Source: Sphingobium faniae (GTDB taxonomy: Bacteria; Pseudomonadota; Alphaproteobacteria; Sphingomonadales; Sphingomonadaceae). From it: a stretch of 64,000 nt of DNA. Location of the stretch: assembly GCA_900100475.1 (NCBI GenBank), contig FMTU01000008.1, forward strand, positions 189,774 to 253,773, written 5' to 3'. Positions 18,617 to 26,670 of this stretch are shown here, piece after piece. Below the pieces are notes generated by a model. That model saw only the letters and a list, made by a program, of their open reading frames with translations, was not told the origin of the DNA and searched no databases. Within the stretch, counting starts at the first letter, position 1; the number at the start of each line of letters is the position of its first letter. A program made the translations under genes and the position numbers.

Positions 18617-19777
18617 TTAAGCGGCCTTGATCTCGGCATAGGCCCAGTCGAGCCACGGGCCGAGCGCCTCGATATCGGCGGTGTCCACGGTCGCGCCGCA
18701 CCAGATGCGAAGGCCGGCAGGCGCGTCGCGATAGCCCGCTACGTCATAGGCCGCGCCTTCCTTTTCAAGGAGGCCCGCAAACGCCTTGATAAAGGCTTCG
18801 TCGGCGCCCTCGACGGTGAGGCACACGCTCGTCTTCGACCGGGTGGCTTCGTCGACGGCGAGATGGCCGAGCCAGTCGCGTTCGGCCACGATCCTGTCCA
18901 GCGCCGCCGCATTGGCGTCGCTGCGGGCGATCAGGCCGCTGGCCCCGCCGATGGACTTGCCCCATTCGAGAGCGAAGATCGCGTCTTCCACCGCCAGCAT
19001 GGAGGGGGTGTTGATCGTTTCGCCCTTGAACACGCCTTCGGCTAGCTTGCCCTTACTCATCAGGCGGAAGACCTTGGGCAGTGGCCATGCGGGGGTGTGG
19101 TTTTCCAGACGCTCGACCGCGCGGGGGCCAAGGATCAGCACGCCATGCGCGCCCTCGCCGCCCAGCACCTTCTGCCAGGAGAAGGTGGCGACGTCGATCT
19201 TCGTCCAGTCGATGTCATAGGCGAAGACCGCGCTGGTCGCATCGGCGAAGGTCAGCCCTTCGCGGTCGGCCGGAATCCAGTCCGCGTTCGGCACCCGCAC
19301 GCCCGACGTCGTACCGTTCCAGGTGAAGAGCACATCGTTCGAAAAATCCACCTGCGCCAGGTCGGGCAAATGGCCGTAATCGGCGCGGATGATGGTGGGG
19401 TTGAGGTTGAGCTGCTTGGCGGCGTCCGTCACCCAGCCCTCGCCGAAGCTTTCCCAGGCCAGCGTCGTCACCGGGCGCGCGCCCAGCATGGTCCACATCG
19501 CCATTTCGAAAGCGCCGGTGTCGGAACCGGGCACGATGCCGATGCGGTGGGTTTCGGGCAGGTTCAGCAACTCGCGCATCAGGTCGATGCAGTAAGCGAG
19601 GCGGGTCTTGCCGATCTTCGAACGGTGCGAGCGACCCAGCGATTGCGCGCTCAGCTTGTCGGCGCTCCAGCCCGGAGGCTTGGCGCAAGGGCCGGAAGAG
19701 AAGAAGGGGCGAGCCGGCTTGGTGTTCGGCTTGGCGGCAGGCACAAGGGTGGCGTCTGCGGCAGTCAGTTCAGTCAT
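18617..19777 (-). CDS. serC: Phosphoserine aminotransferase
   Basis: A 386-residue PLP enzyme that converts 3-phosphohydroxypyruvate plus glutamate to phosphoserine. The alphaproteobacterial type of SerC is recognisable from [54 protein letters not shown] and [22 protein letters not shown] (schiff-base lysine in SWQK). AAGGAGAAG precedes the start. It is the first gene of the serC-serA unit, with a structured leader upstream. Confidence 0.95.
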   Translation of the reverse strand: MTELTAADATLVPAAKPNTKPARPFFSSGPCAKPPGWSADKLSAQSLGRSHRSKIGKTRLAYCIDLMRELLNLPETHRIGIVPGSDTGAFEMAMWTMLGARPVTTLAWESFGEGWVTDAAKQLNLNPTIIRADYGHLPDLAQVDFSNDVLFTWNGTTSGVRVPNADWIPADREGLTFADATSAVFAYDIDWTKIDVATFSWQKVLGGEGAHGVLILGPRAVERLENHTPAWPLPKVFRLMSKGKLAEGVFKGETINTPSMLAVEDAIFALEWGKSIGGASGLIARSDANAAALDRIVAERDWLGHLAVDEATRSKTSVCLTVEGADEAFIKAFAGLLEKEGAAYDVAGYRDAPAGLRIWCGATVDTADIEALGPWLDWAYAEIKAA

Positions 19778-19862
19778 GTATGCTTCTCCTTACAGAGAGC
19801 ACGCGCGGCGTTGGGACCGCGTGGCCCGCTGGTCGCCCTAAACAGATCGCCGTGAGAGTCAA
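19778..19862 (-). promoter_or_regulatory. serC leader, candidate serC-motif RNA, with promoter
   Basis: On the minus strand a TTGACT box (19862-19857) precedes the leader. About 40 bases later comes a GC-rich hairpin, CACGCGG-TCCCAACG-CCGCGCGTG (19823-19800), and the AAGGAG site follows it. Alphaproteobacteria carry a described serC RNA motif in this position; the hairpin and its loop fit my memory of it, but a covariance-model search would be needed. The -10 element is weak. Confidence 0.45.
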
Positions 19863-19937
19863 GGGCCGAACAAAAATGCGACGAATGGAGGGTCTTGTTA
19901 ACCAACGTCTCAAAAGAACGTGATAAATGCTTGATTC

Positions 19938-20633
19938 ATGGAAGAGCGGGCGAAGGGCAACCAACTTCGGCGCAGCGCGGGCCGGGCTGCGCTGTTGATG
20001 ATGATATTGGCGCTGGCAGCGTGCGGCGGCGATCTGGTGCCGCGCGGCCGGGTAAATACGGCTTCCAAGCCTCCCAAAGCCACGCGACCTGTCGCTCCAC
20101 CCACGATGGAAGTTCGGCAATGCATGGCGAAGCTGCAATCGCAGTCCGTCGCCTTCACCCCCCTGCCCGACCAGAATTTCGGCGGCGGATGCAGCGCGCT
20201 GGGCAGCGTCAAGCTGCTCGACATCGGCGTACCCGCGACCAATCTGGGGGCGATGACGTGCAATCTGGCGGCCAATTTCGCGGCCTGGGCGCGCTATGGC
20301 GTGCAGCCCGCCGCGCGCCTGATCCTGGGGGCGGAGATCGTGCGGATCGAAACCTTCGGCACCTATAACTGCCGCCCGATCGCGGGCAGCGGCAAGCTTT
20401 CCGAACATGCCCACAGCAATGCGATCGACGTGTCCGCCTTCGTCCTGTCGGACGGGCGGCGCATCTCCATCGAAAAGGACTGGAACGGCGACCGGCGCAC
20501 GCGGCAGTTTCTGGAAGTCATCCACGCCAGCGCCTGCAAGCGGTTCAGGACGGTGCTCAGCCCCAATTATAATGTCGCCCATCGCGACCATTTCCATTTC
20601 GACATGGGGGGCAAGGGCGGCTTCTGCCGATGA
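19938..20633 (+). CDS. Extensin-like family lipoprotein
   Basis: A 231-residue envelope protein. The N-terminal hydrophobic run LLMMILALAACGG includes a lipobox (LAAC). The rest is the extensin-like C-terminal domain. Its conserved histidines and acids (LSEHAHSNAIDVSAF, then NVAHRDHFHFDMG at the end) resemble the zinc site of D-Ala-D-Ala carboxypeptidase/LAS peptidases. A peptidoglycan-related activity is plausible but unproven for the family. It is divergent from serC. Confidence 0.85.
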   Translation: MEERAKGNQLRRSAGRAALLMMILALAACGGDLVPRGRVNTASKPPKATRPVAPPTMEVRQCMAKLQSQSVAFTPLPDQNFGGGCSALGSVKLLDIGVPATNLGAMTCNLAANFAAWARYGVQPAARLILGAEIVRIETFGTYNCRPIAGSGKLSEHAHSNAIDVSAFVLSDGRRISIEKDWNGDRRTRQFLEVIHASACKRFRTVLSPNYNVAHRDHFHFDMGGKGGFCR

Positions 20634-20674
20634 CGGCCCTTGGCAAGCCCGCCGCCGCTGCCTAGTTCGGCCTC

Positions 20675-21553
20675 ATGACCAAAGAAGAAATCGCCGAACG
20701 CAAATTCCGTCCCGCCAGGCAGGAAGCCGATGACGCCCGCAAGGCGGTGGAAACACCCCAGACCACCAGCGCGGCCTATCGGCTGGCCTTTCAGGACACC
20801 GAATTCCTGTTGCGGGAGGATTTGCGGCCCATCCGGTTCCAGTTGGAACTGCTCAAGCCCCAATTGCTGATGGACGAAGCGCGAATCGAATCGACCTTCG
20901 TCTTCTATGGATCGGCGCGCATCCCCGAACCCGAAGAGGTGCAGGCGCGGATCGACGCCGCGACGACCCCGGAACAAAAGCGGATCGCGGAAAATCTGGG
21001 AAAGAAGGCGCGCTATTATGACGAAGCGCGCAAGCTGGCGCGGATCGCGGCCGCCTACCCGCCCAATCCCGACGAGTGCCGCCATTTCGTCGTCTGCTCG
21101 GGCGGCGGGCCTTCGATCATGGAGGCTGCCAACCGGGGCGCGGCGGACATCGGCGCGCAGACCATCGGCATGAACATCGTGTTGCCGCATGAACAGGCGC
21201 CCAACCGCTTCGTGACGCCGGAGCTTTCCTTCCAGTTCCATTATTTCGCGCTCCGCAAGATGCACTTCCTGCTGCGGGCGCGGGCGCTGGCGGTGTTTCC
21301 GGGCGGTTTCGGCACATTCGACGAGTTTTTCGAACTGCTGACGCTGATCCAGACCGGCAAGATGAAGCCCATCCCGATCCTGTTGTTCGGCAGGGATTTC
21401 TGGACCCGCGTCATTGATTTCGAAGCCCTGGCGGACGAAGGCGTGATCGCGCCGTCCGACCTCGACCTCATCACATGGGTCGAAACCGCCGAAGAAGCGT
21501 GGGCGGCGGTCGAAGCCTTTTACGAGGATATGGAAGCGCCCGCCTGCGACTGA
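20675..21553 (+). CDS. LOG family protein (nucleoside monophosphate phosphoribohydrolase-like)
   Basis: A 292-residue protein of the TIGR00730/LOG family. The signature PGGFGTFDEFFE (209-220) and the upstream RKMHF (194-198) are the active-site motifs of cytokinin-activating 5'-monophosphate phosphoribohydrolases. CSGGGPSIMEAANRGA (141-156) is the nucleotide-binding loop. An N-terminal extension of about 70 residues precedes the fold. In bacteria these enzymes release the base from nucleotides; the physiological substrate here is unknown. Confidence 0.88.
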   Translation: MTKEEIAERKFRPARQEADDARKAVETPQTTSAAYRLAFQDTEFLLREDLRPIRFQLELLKPQLLMDEARIESTFVFYGSARIPEPEEVQARIDAATTPEQKRIAENLGKKARYYDEARKLARIAAAYPPNPDECRHFVVCSGGGPSIMEAANRGAADIGAQTIGMNIVLPHEQAPNRFVTPELSFQFHYFALRKMHFLLRARALAVFPGGFGTFDEFFELLTLIQTGKMKPIPILLFGRDFWTRVIDFEALADEGVIAPSDLDLITWVETAEEAWAAVEAFYEDMEAPACD

Positions 21554-21603
21554 ACCGCGTGACGCGCCTTGCCCTTGCCAACGGGGGGGGATAGGGCGCG
21601 GTC

Positions 21604-22275
21604 ATGCGCGCGGACCTTACCCATGTCGATTGCTGGATCTTCGATCTGGACAACACGCTCTATCCGGCGAAGACAGACCTGTTCGGCCTGATCGACGTGA
21701 AGATGGGCGAGTTCATCCAGGGGCTGCTCGGCTGCGACCCGGTCGAGGCGAAGGCCGTGCAGAAGCGCTATTTCATGGAACATGGCACCACGCTGTCCGG
21801 CCTGATGCGCCATCATGGGACCGACCCGCGCGCCTTTCTCGACTATGTGCACGACATTTCGATGGAGCGGCTGGAGGTGGACGAGGCGCTCAATGCCCGG
21901 ATCGCGGCGCTGCCGGGGCGCCGGCTGATCTTCACCAATGGCGATGCGGACTATGCGGGACGGGTGCTCGACCGGCTGGGGCTGGCTGGCGCATTCGAGT
22001 TGATCCACGACATCCATGCCTGCCAATATGTGCCCAAGCCCGATCCGTCGGGCTATGCAGCGCTCTGTTCGGTCCATGGGGTCGATCCGGCGCGAGCCGC
22101 CTTTTTCGAGGATATGGCGCGCAACCTGCGGCCCGCCAAGGCGATCGGCATGACCACCATCTGGGTCAATAACGGATCGGAAGGCGGCCGCCACGATCAT
22201 CATCCCGATTTCATTGATTTCGAAACCGACCATCTGACGCCATTTCTGGCCGACATCATTGGGGAAAAGCCATGA
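21604..22275 (+). CDS. HAD-family pyrimidine 5'-nucleotidase
   Basis: A 223-residue phosphatase. Motif I is FDLDNTLYP with nucleophile Asp14 and acid Asp16, motif II is FTNGD, and the late motif is [13 protein letters not shown]. This set is typical of the pyrimidine 5'-nucleotidase/SDT1-like subgroup of HAD hydrolases. The stop overlaps the dapD start by four bases (ATGA), so the two genes are coupled. Confidence 0.88.
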   Translation: MRADLTHVDCWIFDLDNTLYPAKTDLFGLIDVKMGEFIQGLLGCDPVEAKAVQKRYFMEHGTTLSGLMRHHGTDPRAFLDYVHDISMERLEVDEALNARIAALPGRRLIFTNGDADYAGRVLDRLGLAGAFELIHDIHACQYVPKPDPSGYAALCSVHGVDPARAAFFEDMARNLRPAKAIGMTTIWVNNGSEGGRHDHHPDFIDFETDHLTPFLADIIGEKP

Positions 22276-23111
22276 GCAACGATCTGATCGCCACCATCGA
22301 CGCCGCCTGGGAGGACCGGGCCAATGTGAGCCTGTCGACGCAGGGACCAGTGCGGCAGGCCGTGGACAGGGCGCTTTCCATGCTGGACCGGGGCGAGGCG
22401 CGCGTGGCCGAACCGCAGGGGAATGGCTGGCAGGTCAATCAGTGGCTGAAAAAGGCGGTGCTGCTGTCCTTCCGCCTCAACGACAATGTGATGATCGACA
22501 ATGGGCCGGGCGCGGGCCATTGGTGGGACAAGGTGCCGAGCAAATTCGCGGGCTGGGACGAGACCGCCTTCCGCGCCGCCGGCTTCCGGGCCGTCCCCGG
22601 CGCCTTTGCGCGGGCAGGTTCGCATATCGCGAAGAATGTCGTCCTGATGCCCAGTTTCGTCAATATCGGCGCGTTCGTGGATGAAGGCACGATGGTCGAC
22701 ACCTGGGTGACGGTGGGAAGCTGCGCGCAGATCGGCCGGAATGTCCACCTGTCGGGCGGCGTCGGCATCGGCGGCGTGCTAGAGCCGTTGCAGGCCGATC
22801 CGGTGATCATCGAGGACGACTGCTTCATCGGCGCGCGGTCCGAAGTGGTGGAGGGCGTGCGCATCGGCAAGGGGTCGGCGCTGTCCATGGGCGTCTTCAT
22901 CGGCCAGTCGACCAAGATCGTCGACCGCGAGACCGGCGAGATTTTCATGGGACAAGTGCCGCCCTATTCGGTGGTCGTGCCCGGATCGCTGCCCGGCAAG
23001 CCGCTGCCCGACGGGACGCCCGGCCCCAGCCTCTATTGCGCGGTGATCGTGAAGCGCGTGGACGCGCAGACCCGCTCCAAGACCGCGATCAACGACCTGC
23101 TGCGCGATTGA
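22272..23111 (+). CDS. dapD: 2,3,4,5-tetrahydropyridine-2,6-dicarboxylate N-succinyltransferase
   Basis: A 279-residue trimeric left-handed beta-helix acyltransferase of the succinylase branch of lysine/diaminopimelate synthesis. The hexapeptide repeats are visible from about residue 118 ([60 protein letters not shown]). It starts at ATG 22272 overlapping the nucleotidase stop. A terminator-like hairpin follows. Confidence 0.96.
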   Translation: MSNDLIATIDAAWEDRANVSLSTQGPVRQAVDRALSMLDRGEARVAEPQGNGWQVNQWLKKAVLLSFRLNDNVMIDNGPGAGHWWDKVPSKFAGWDETAFRAAGFRAVPGAFARAGSHIAKNVVLMPSFVNIGAFVDEGTMVDTWVTVGSCAQIGRNVHLSGGVGIGGVLEPLQADPVIIEDDCFIGARSEVVEGVRIGKGSALSMGVFIGQSTKIVDRETGEIFMGQVPPYSVVVPGSLPGKPLPDGTPGPSLYCAVIVKRVDAQTRSKTAINDLLRD

Positions 23112-23123
23112 TGCCATTGCGCG

Positions 23124-23160
23124 AGGCCGCCCCCGTTTGACGCGGGGCGGTCTTTTCCTT
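23124..23160 (+). terminator. Terminator after dapD
   Basis: A GC-rich inverted repeat, GGCCGCCCCCG ... CGCGGGGCGGTC, with a TTTGA-type loop and a TCTTTTCCTT run, 13 bp after the dapD stop. The stem has one imperfect position. Confidence 0.7.
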
Positions 23161-23222
23161 GGGAAGCCTGCCTGGCGATGTGAACTTGACGATAGCGCCG
23201 CCCTGCCAGGCGGGGTTGCCTT

Positions 23223-23483
23223 TCACTCCGCGGGCAGGACGAGCCGTGCCTTCAGGCCCCCCAAGGGACTGTCCGTCAGGATCAGGCTTCCGCCCATGGC
23301 GGCCATGACGCGGTCGGCGGCGGCCCCGGTCACAAGATAACCGCATTCGGCCAGGATGCGGGCCAGCAATGTGCGGACGCGCGCATCAAGGATGCCGAAA
23401 TCGCGGGCCGCTATCGGGTGAGCCTGAGCGCCTCCTTTTAGCGGATCGGCGTGGAACGCCTCAACGCTTCTTCCGTCCCGCAT
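23223..23483 (-). pseudogene. Degraded sensor-kinase ATPase-like fragment
   Basis: An 86-codon frame. Its end (DRVMAAMGGSLILTDSPLGG, then KARLVLPAE) looks like the last strands of a histidine-kinase ATPase domain (G3 region). No H-box, N-box or G1 motif is present, and the first 50 residues are not recognisable. I read it as the remains of a kinase gene at the boundary between housekeeping genes and the catabolic region. A palindrome lies 14 bp upstream of its first codon. Confidence 0.35.
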
Positions 23484-23496
23484 CGGTCTAAATACT

Positions 23497-23510
23497 ATAC
23501 ATATGTATAA
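23497..23510. promoter_or_regulatory. Palindrome TATACATATGTATA (candidate TetR operator 2)
   Basis: A perfect 14-bp palindrome in the gap between the kinase-like fragment and the 3' end of the TetR gene. It shares the pattern TATAC-N4-GTAYA with the site at 24263-24276 in front of the TetR gene, which suggests the same regulator binds both. Confidence 0.45.
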
Positions 23511-23561
23511 TATAAACCCCGATGGTCGCCCACCTATGGAACTGGCCCGCTCCGGCCCCGG

Positions 23562-24197
23562 CTAGGCTGTGCACGATTCGCCATCTTCCAGCGATTTTGC
23601 GAAGATGTTGATAAAGGTCAGCCTTATCGCCTCCAACTCGTCCGGGTGAAGCGCGGGATTCTGCTGCCCTACCAGACTGCTCAGGATGGCGCGGCCGAAG
23701 ATCGCCCAGATGCGGCTGACCTCCGCCGCATCCCGACGCGGCGCGGCGGCGATCAGCGCCTCTTCATAACGCCGGATGACGGGGCGGTAAAATTCGACGG
23801 AGCCGCGATTCAGCTCTTCCTTGCCGGTCCGCAACATCGTTTCCGCCGCCAGACGGATATAAGAGCGCCACCCCGGATCGGGAGAGCGCACCAGCGCGAT
23901 GTGCGTGTCGAGATAGGCCGCAAGAATTGCCCTGGCGTCCCCCTTTCCGATCAGCACATGATCGAGCGCCGCATGAAGAGCGCCAGAGAAAGCAGGCGCG
24001 CGGCGCAGCATGGTTTCGCGGAACAGATCGGCCTTCGTCCTGAAATGATAGGTGACGAGACCAACCTCCACCTTCGCGCGGCTGGTGATGTCCCGTACCG
24101 ACGTCCCATCGAACCCGTTTTCGGCAAACAGAATTTCGGCCGCATCCAGCATCCGGGCCTTCCCGGCCGGGGGAGCCGCCTTCGTCCGCGTTGCCAT
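23562..24197 (-). CDS. TetR/AcrR-family transcriptional regulator 1
   Basis: A 211-residue regulator. The N-terminal helix-turn-helix reads ILFAENGFDGTSVRDITSRAKVEVGLVTYHFRTKADLF (about residues 22-58), the classical TetR DNA-binding unit. The rest is the helical ligand-binding and dimer domain. ATG 24197 is chosen because the residues before it in the open frame have no homology-like content and the start gives a normal TetR length. It is divergent from the small membrane protein/linalool dehydratase-like pair and probably represses it in the absence of a ligand. Confidence 0.9.
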   Translation of the reverse strand: MATRTKAAPPAGKARMLDAAEILFAENGFDGTSVRDITSRAKVEVGLVTYHFRTKADLFRETMLRRAPAFSGALHAALDHVLIGKGDARAILAAYLDTHIALVRSPDPGWRSYIRLAAETMLRTGKEELNRGSVEFYRPVIRRYEEALIAAAPRRDAAEVSRIWAIFGRAILSSLVGQQNPALHPDELEAIRLTFINIFAKSLEDGESCTA

Positions 24198-24262
24198 GCG
24201 ATTCCTTTCTTCCGTTCCTTGTTCATACCCCGATACCCTCATTGACGAGGCAAGCAATAACC

Positions 24263-24276
24263 TATACGAATGTACA
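24263..24276. promoter_or_regulatory. Candidate TetR operator 1 (TATACGAATGTACA)
   Basis: An imperfect palindrome midway between the divergent starts at 24197 (TetR, minus) and 24320 (plus). It has the same arms as the perfect palindrome at 23497-23510. Position and symmetry fit an operator of the adjacent TetR protein. Confidence 0.5.
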
Positions 24277-24319
24277 GGATGAGTCACGACTTCATGTCGA
24301 TGATGATGGAGAGGAACCC

Positions 24320-24652
24320 ATGGCCTGCTGCGCGCTCGCAGTATTCATACTGGGCCAGCTTTACATGGCCATGGAAACGGTTGCCCGCGCGTTGGGCTTC
24401 GCGCCATCGGCGGCGACGGGCAACACCGCGACCGACTGGCACCGGGGCGCCGAGTCCGAAGCCGCCACGGTCGCCAAAGCCCGTTTTCCTTTTCCTTCAT
24501 TCGGCAAGCGCCTGACGGCAGCCGCCCTGCTTTCCGCCGTCGCCCTGGTCACCGCCATGATCTACCGGCCCCACCTCGCTCATTTCGACCTCGCCGCCTA
24601 TCTCGCCGACCCGGCGCGGATTTGCGGCTCGCTTCTCTCCGTCAGGAACTGA
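24320..24652 (+). CDS. Small membrane protein paired with the linalool dehydratase-like gene
   Basis: A 110-residue protein with two hydrophobic segments (about 2-18 and 68-86) separated by a polar loop rich in Ala, Thr and Glu. ATG 24320 has GAGAGG upstream. I do not recognise the family. It ends four bases before the start of the linalool dehydratase/isomerase-like gene, so the two are co-translated. A role in membrane placement or substrate delivery for that enzyme is a guess based only on this pairing. Confidence 0.55.
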   Translation: MACCALAVFILGQLYMAMETVARALGFAPSAATGNTATDWHRGAESEAATVAKARFPFPSFGKRLTAAALLSAVALVTAMIYRPHLAHFDLAAYLADPARICGSLLSVRN

Positions 24653-24656
24653 TCCC

Positions 24657-26576
24657 ATGGCCACTGTCCTCAACGCCGATCCATCCATTGCGCCCGGCCC
24701 CTGGCGGCCGGGGCCGGTCACGCTGAGCCGGCAACGAAGGACATTCGCATTCTATGGCGGCATAATTCTGCTGGGATTGCTGCCGCTTCTGCTCGATGCG
24801 TCCCCCGCCTGGCAAGCGTTCGGCATGGGCCTCTGGTTGCCGGGCGCGGGCTTTCTGGCGACCGGCGGTCCGTGGATTATCCTCCTGCCGCTGACGCTGC
24901 TGCTCTTTGCGGTGGCGGTCTTCGCCTGGTTCGGGGCGGGAGCGATCGTCGCGCCGGTCATCGTCTGGCTGGGCAGCGCGGCATTGGCGGGGCTGTTCAC
25001 CGGCCATGCGATCTGGCAGCCTTCGCCCTATCTGGCCGCCGCCCTGACGGCGCTGACGCTAGGCTGGCTCCAGTTGCGGGCGCACAGGAAAAAAGCGGCC
25101 GACATCGCCATGGGCAAGCAACGCGCGGCGATCATGCCGATGGCGGTCGAGCAGGCGCGGGCGCGCGTCGCGGCCAACCCCCGGCCCGAAGTCCGTGAAC
25201 TGGACGACGATCAGCTTGGCATGATGCGATACCTGCTCGACCGGGGGTTGCAGCCCATCGACGGGTTCCAGGGCTTCGACAAGCGCGACCAGTTCCAGAC
25301 CGCGTCCTGGCGCTATCAGGTCAACTGGCTCGGTTCCGATCTGGCGACGGCCCAGACCTTCTACACGCCCAGCTTCCACGGCTATCTCTCGCTGGCGCAG
25401 CGCAACCTCGTCGAGAAATTCCTCGATAGGCGGGTGTGGGATTATTGGGTGCTCGAATCGAGCTGGGGCCATCTCAACTTCACCGACTGGAACCCGGCGG
25501 CGAAGGACAATATCATGCTCACCGGCTATTATGGCGGGCAGGTGCTGCTCTATATGAGCGCGACAGGCGACATGCGCTATGCCAAGCCGGCTAGCCTCAC
25601 CTTCAGGCTCAATGGGCGCAAGGCCTGGGCGCATGACATCCATTCGATCTGCCGGTCGATCTACGACAATTTCAAACGCTCGGCCTATTGTCTGTACCCG
25701 TGCGAGCCGAACTGGATCTATCCGGGCTGCAATTTCTACGGAATGCGGACGCTGGTCGCCTATGACCGGCTGTTCGGCACACGCTATGTCGAGGAGGTCG
25801 CCGAACCCTGGCTCGACGCGCTCGCCCGCGAGTTCACCTCGCCAGCGGGCACGATCACGCCGCTGCGCTCGAGCCTGACCGGCTTCGCCTTTCCCTTCCC
25901 CGGTTCCGATCTCGGCCTGGCCACCATCGCCAATATCTTTGCGCCCGATCTTGCCATGCGTATGTGGGCGCCGATCAGCCTGGGCATGCGGCGCATGTTT
26001 CACGAGCAGGACGGCAGGACGATCATCGCCATGCCCGACAAGAGCATCGACTTCGGCAATTACCGCAAGGGCGCCCGCACCTTCGGCATGGGCGCGTTGA
26101 TGATGGCGGCGAATGAGTTCGGCGATATCGAACTGGCCGAAGCGGCGCGCAACACGCTCGACGCGCTGTCGGAACGGACAGAGCGCAACGGTGTGCTCTA
26201 TTATCGCAAGGGTTCCAACATGGCGAATTGCTCGATCGCGCAAGGACTGCTGGTGCGGACCGGCGATTTCCGCGACCTCTATGCCAAAGGCCCCGATCCC
26301 CGCGCCCTCACAGGACCGATCCTGGGCGAAGCGGCCTACCCCGACGTGCTGGTGGCGCGCGCCGTCAGCGACGGCGAGGATCTCGACCTGATCGTCGCGC
26401 CCGGCGCGGCCGGCGGATCGACGCAGCGCCTCGGCTTCGAACGGTTGAAGCCGGGCAGGCGCTATCACCTGTCGGGAAGCGTCGACACGGAATTGACGGC
26501 CGATCCGCAGGGCAAGGCCATGCTGGATGTCGCGCTTGCCGGCCGCACCCGCCTGCATCTTTCGCCCATGGCGTAG
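24657..26576 (+). CDS. Linalool dehydratase/isomerase-like protein with N-terminal membrane domain
   Basis: A 639-residue protein. Residues ~30-140 contain four or five hydrophobic segments, and the catalytic-type domain follows from about 165. The core matches the linalool dehydratase/isomerase family known from Castellaniella defragrans, which interconverts linalool, geraniol and myrcene. Recognisable parts are WRYQVNWLGSDLATAQTFYTP (about 218-238), KDNIMLTGYYGGQVLLY, and YCLYPCEPNWIYPGCN (344-359). Cys349 and Cys358 are nine apart, as I recall for the two active-site cysteines of the Castellaniella enzyme. The characterised enzyme is a soluble periplasmic protein of about 400 residues; the fused membrane domain is an added feature. 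It leads the catabolic block next to TetR 1. Confidence 0.8.
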   Translation: MATVLNADPSIAPGPWRPGPVTLSRQRRTFAFYGGIILLGLLPLLLDASPAWQAFGMGLWLPGAGFLATGGPWIILLPLTLLLFAVAVFAWFGAGAIVAPVIVWLGSAALAGLFTGHAIWQPSPYLAAALTALTLGWLQLRAHRKKAADIAMGKQRAAIMPMAVEQARARVAANPRPEVRELDDDQLGMMRYLLDRGLQPIDGFQGFDKRDQFQTASWRYQVNWLGSDLATAQTFYTPSFHGYLSLAQRNLVEKFLDRRVWDYWVLESSWGHLNFTDWNPAAKDNIMLTGYYGGQVLLYMSATGDMRYAKPASLTFRLNGRKAWAHDIHSICRSIYDNFKRSAYCLYPCEPNWIYPGCNFYGMRTLVAYDRLFGTRYVEEVAEPWLDALAREFTSPAGTITPLRSSLTGFAFPFPGSDLGLATIANIFAPDLAMRMWAPISLGMRRMFHEQDGRTIIAMPDKSIDFGNYRKGARTFGMGALMMAANEFGDIELAEAARNTLDALSERTERNGVLYYRKGSNMANCSIAQGLLVRTGDFRDLYAKGPDPRALTGPILGEAAYPDVLVARAVSDGEDLDLIVAPGAAGGSTQRLGFERLKPGRRYHLSGSVDTELTADPQGKAMLDVALAGRTRLHLSPMA

Positions 26577-26670
26577 CCGGCAACGCGCGCCGCGCGACAG
26601 CGCAGGGCTTTGAGGAATGAAGATCAACGCGACCGTCGTTCGCCAGCAGGACGGTTCGAGGAGGCATGAG

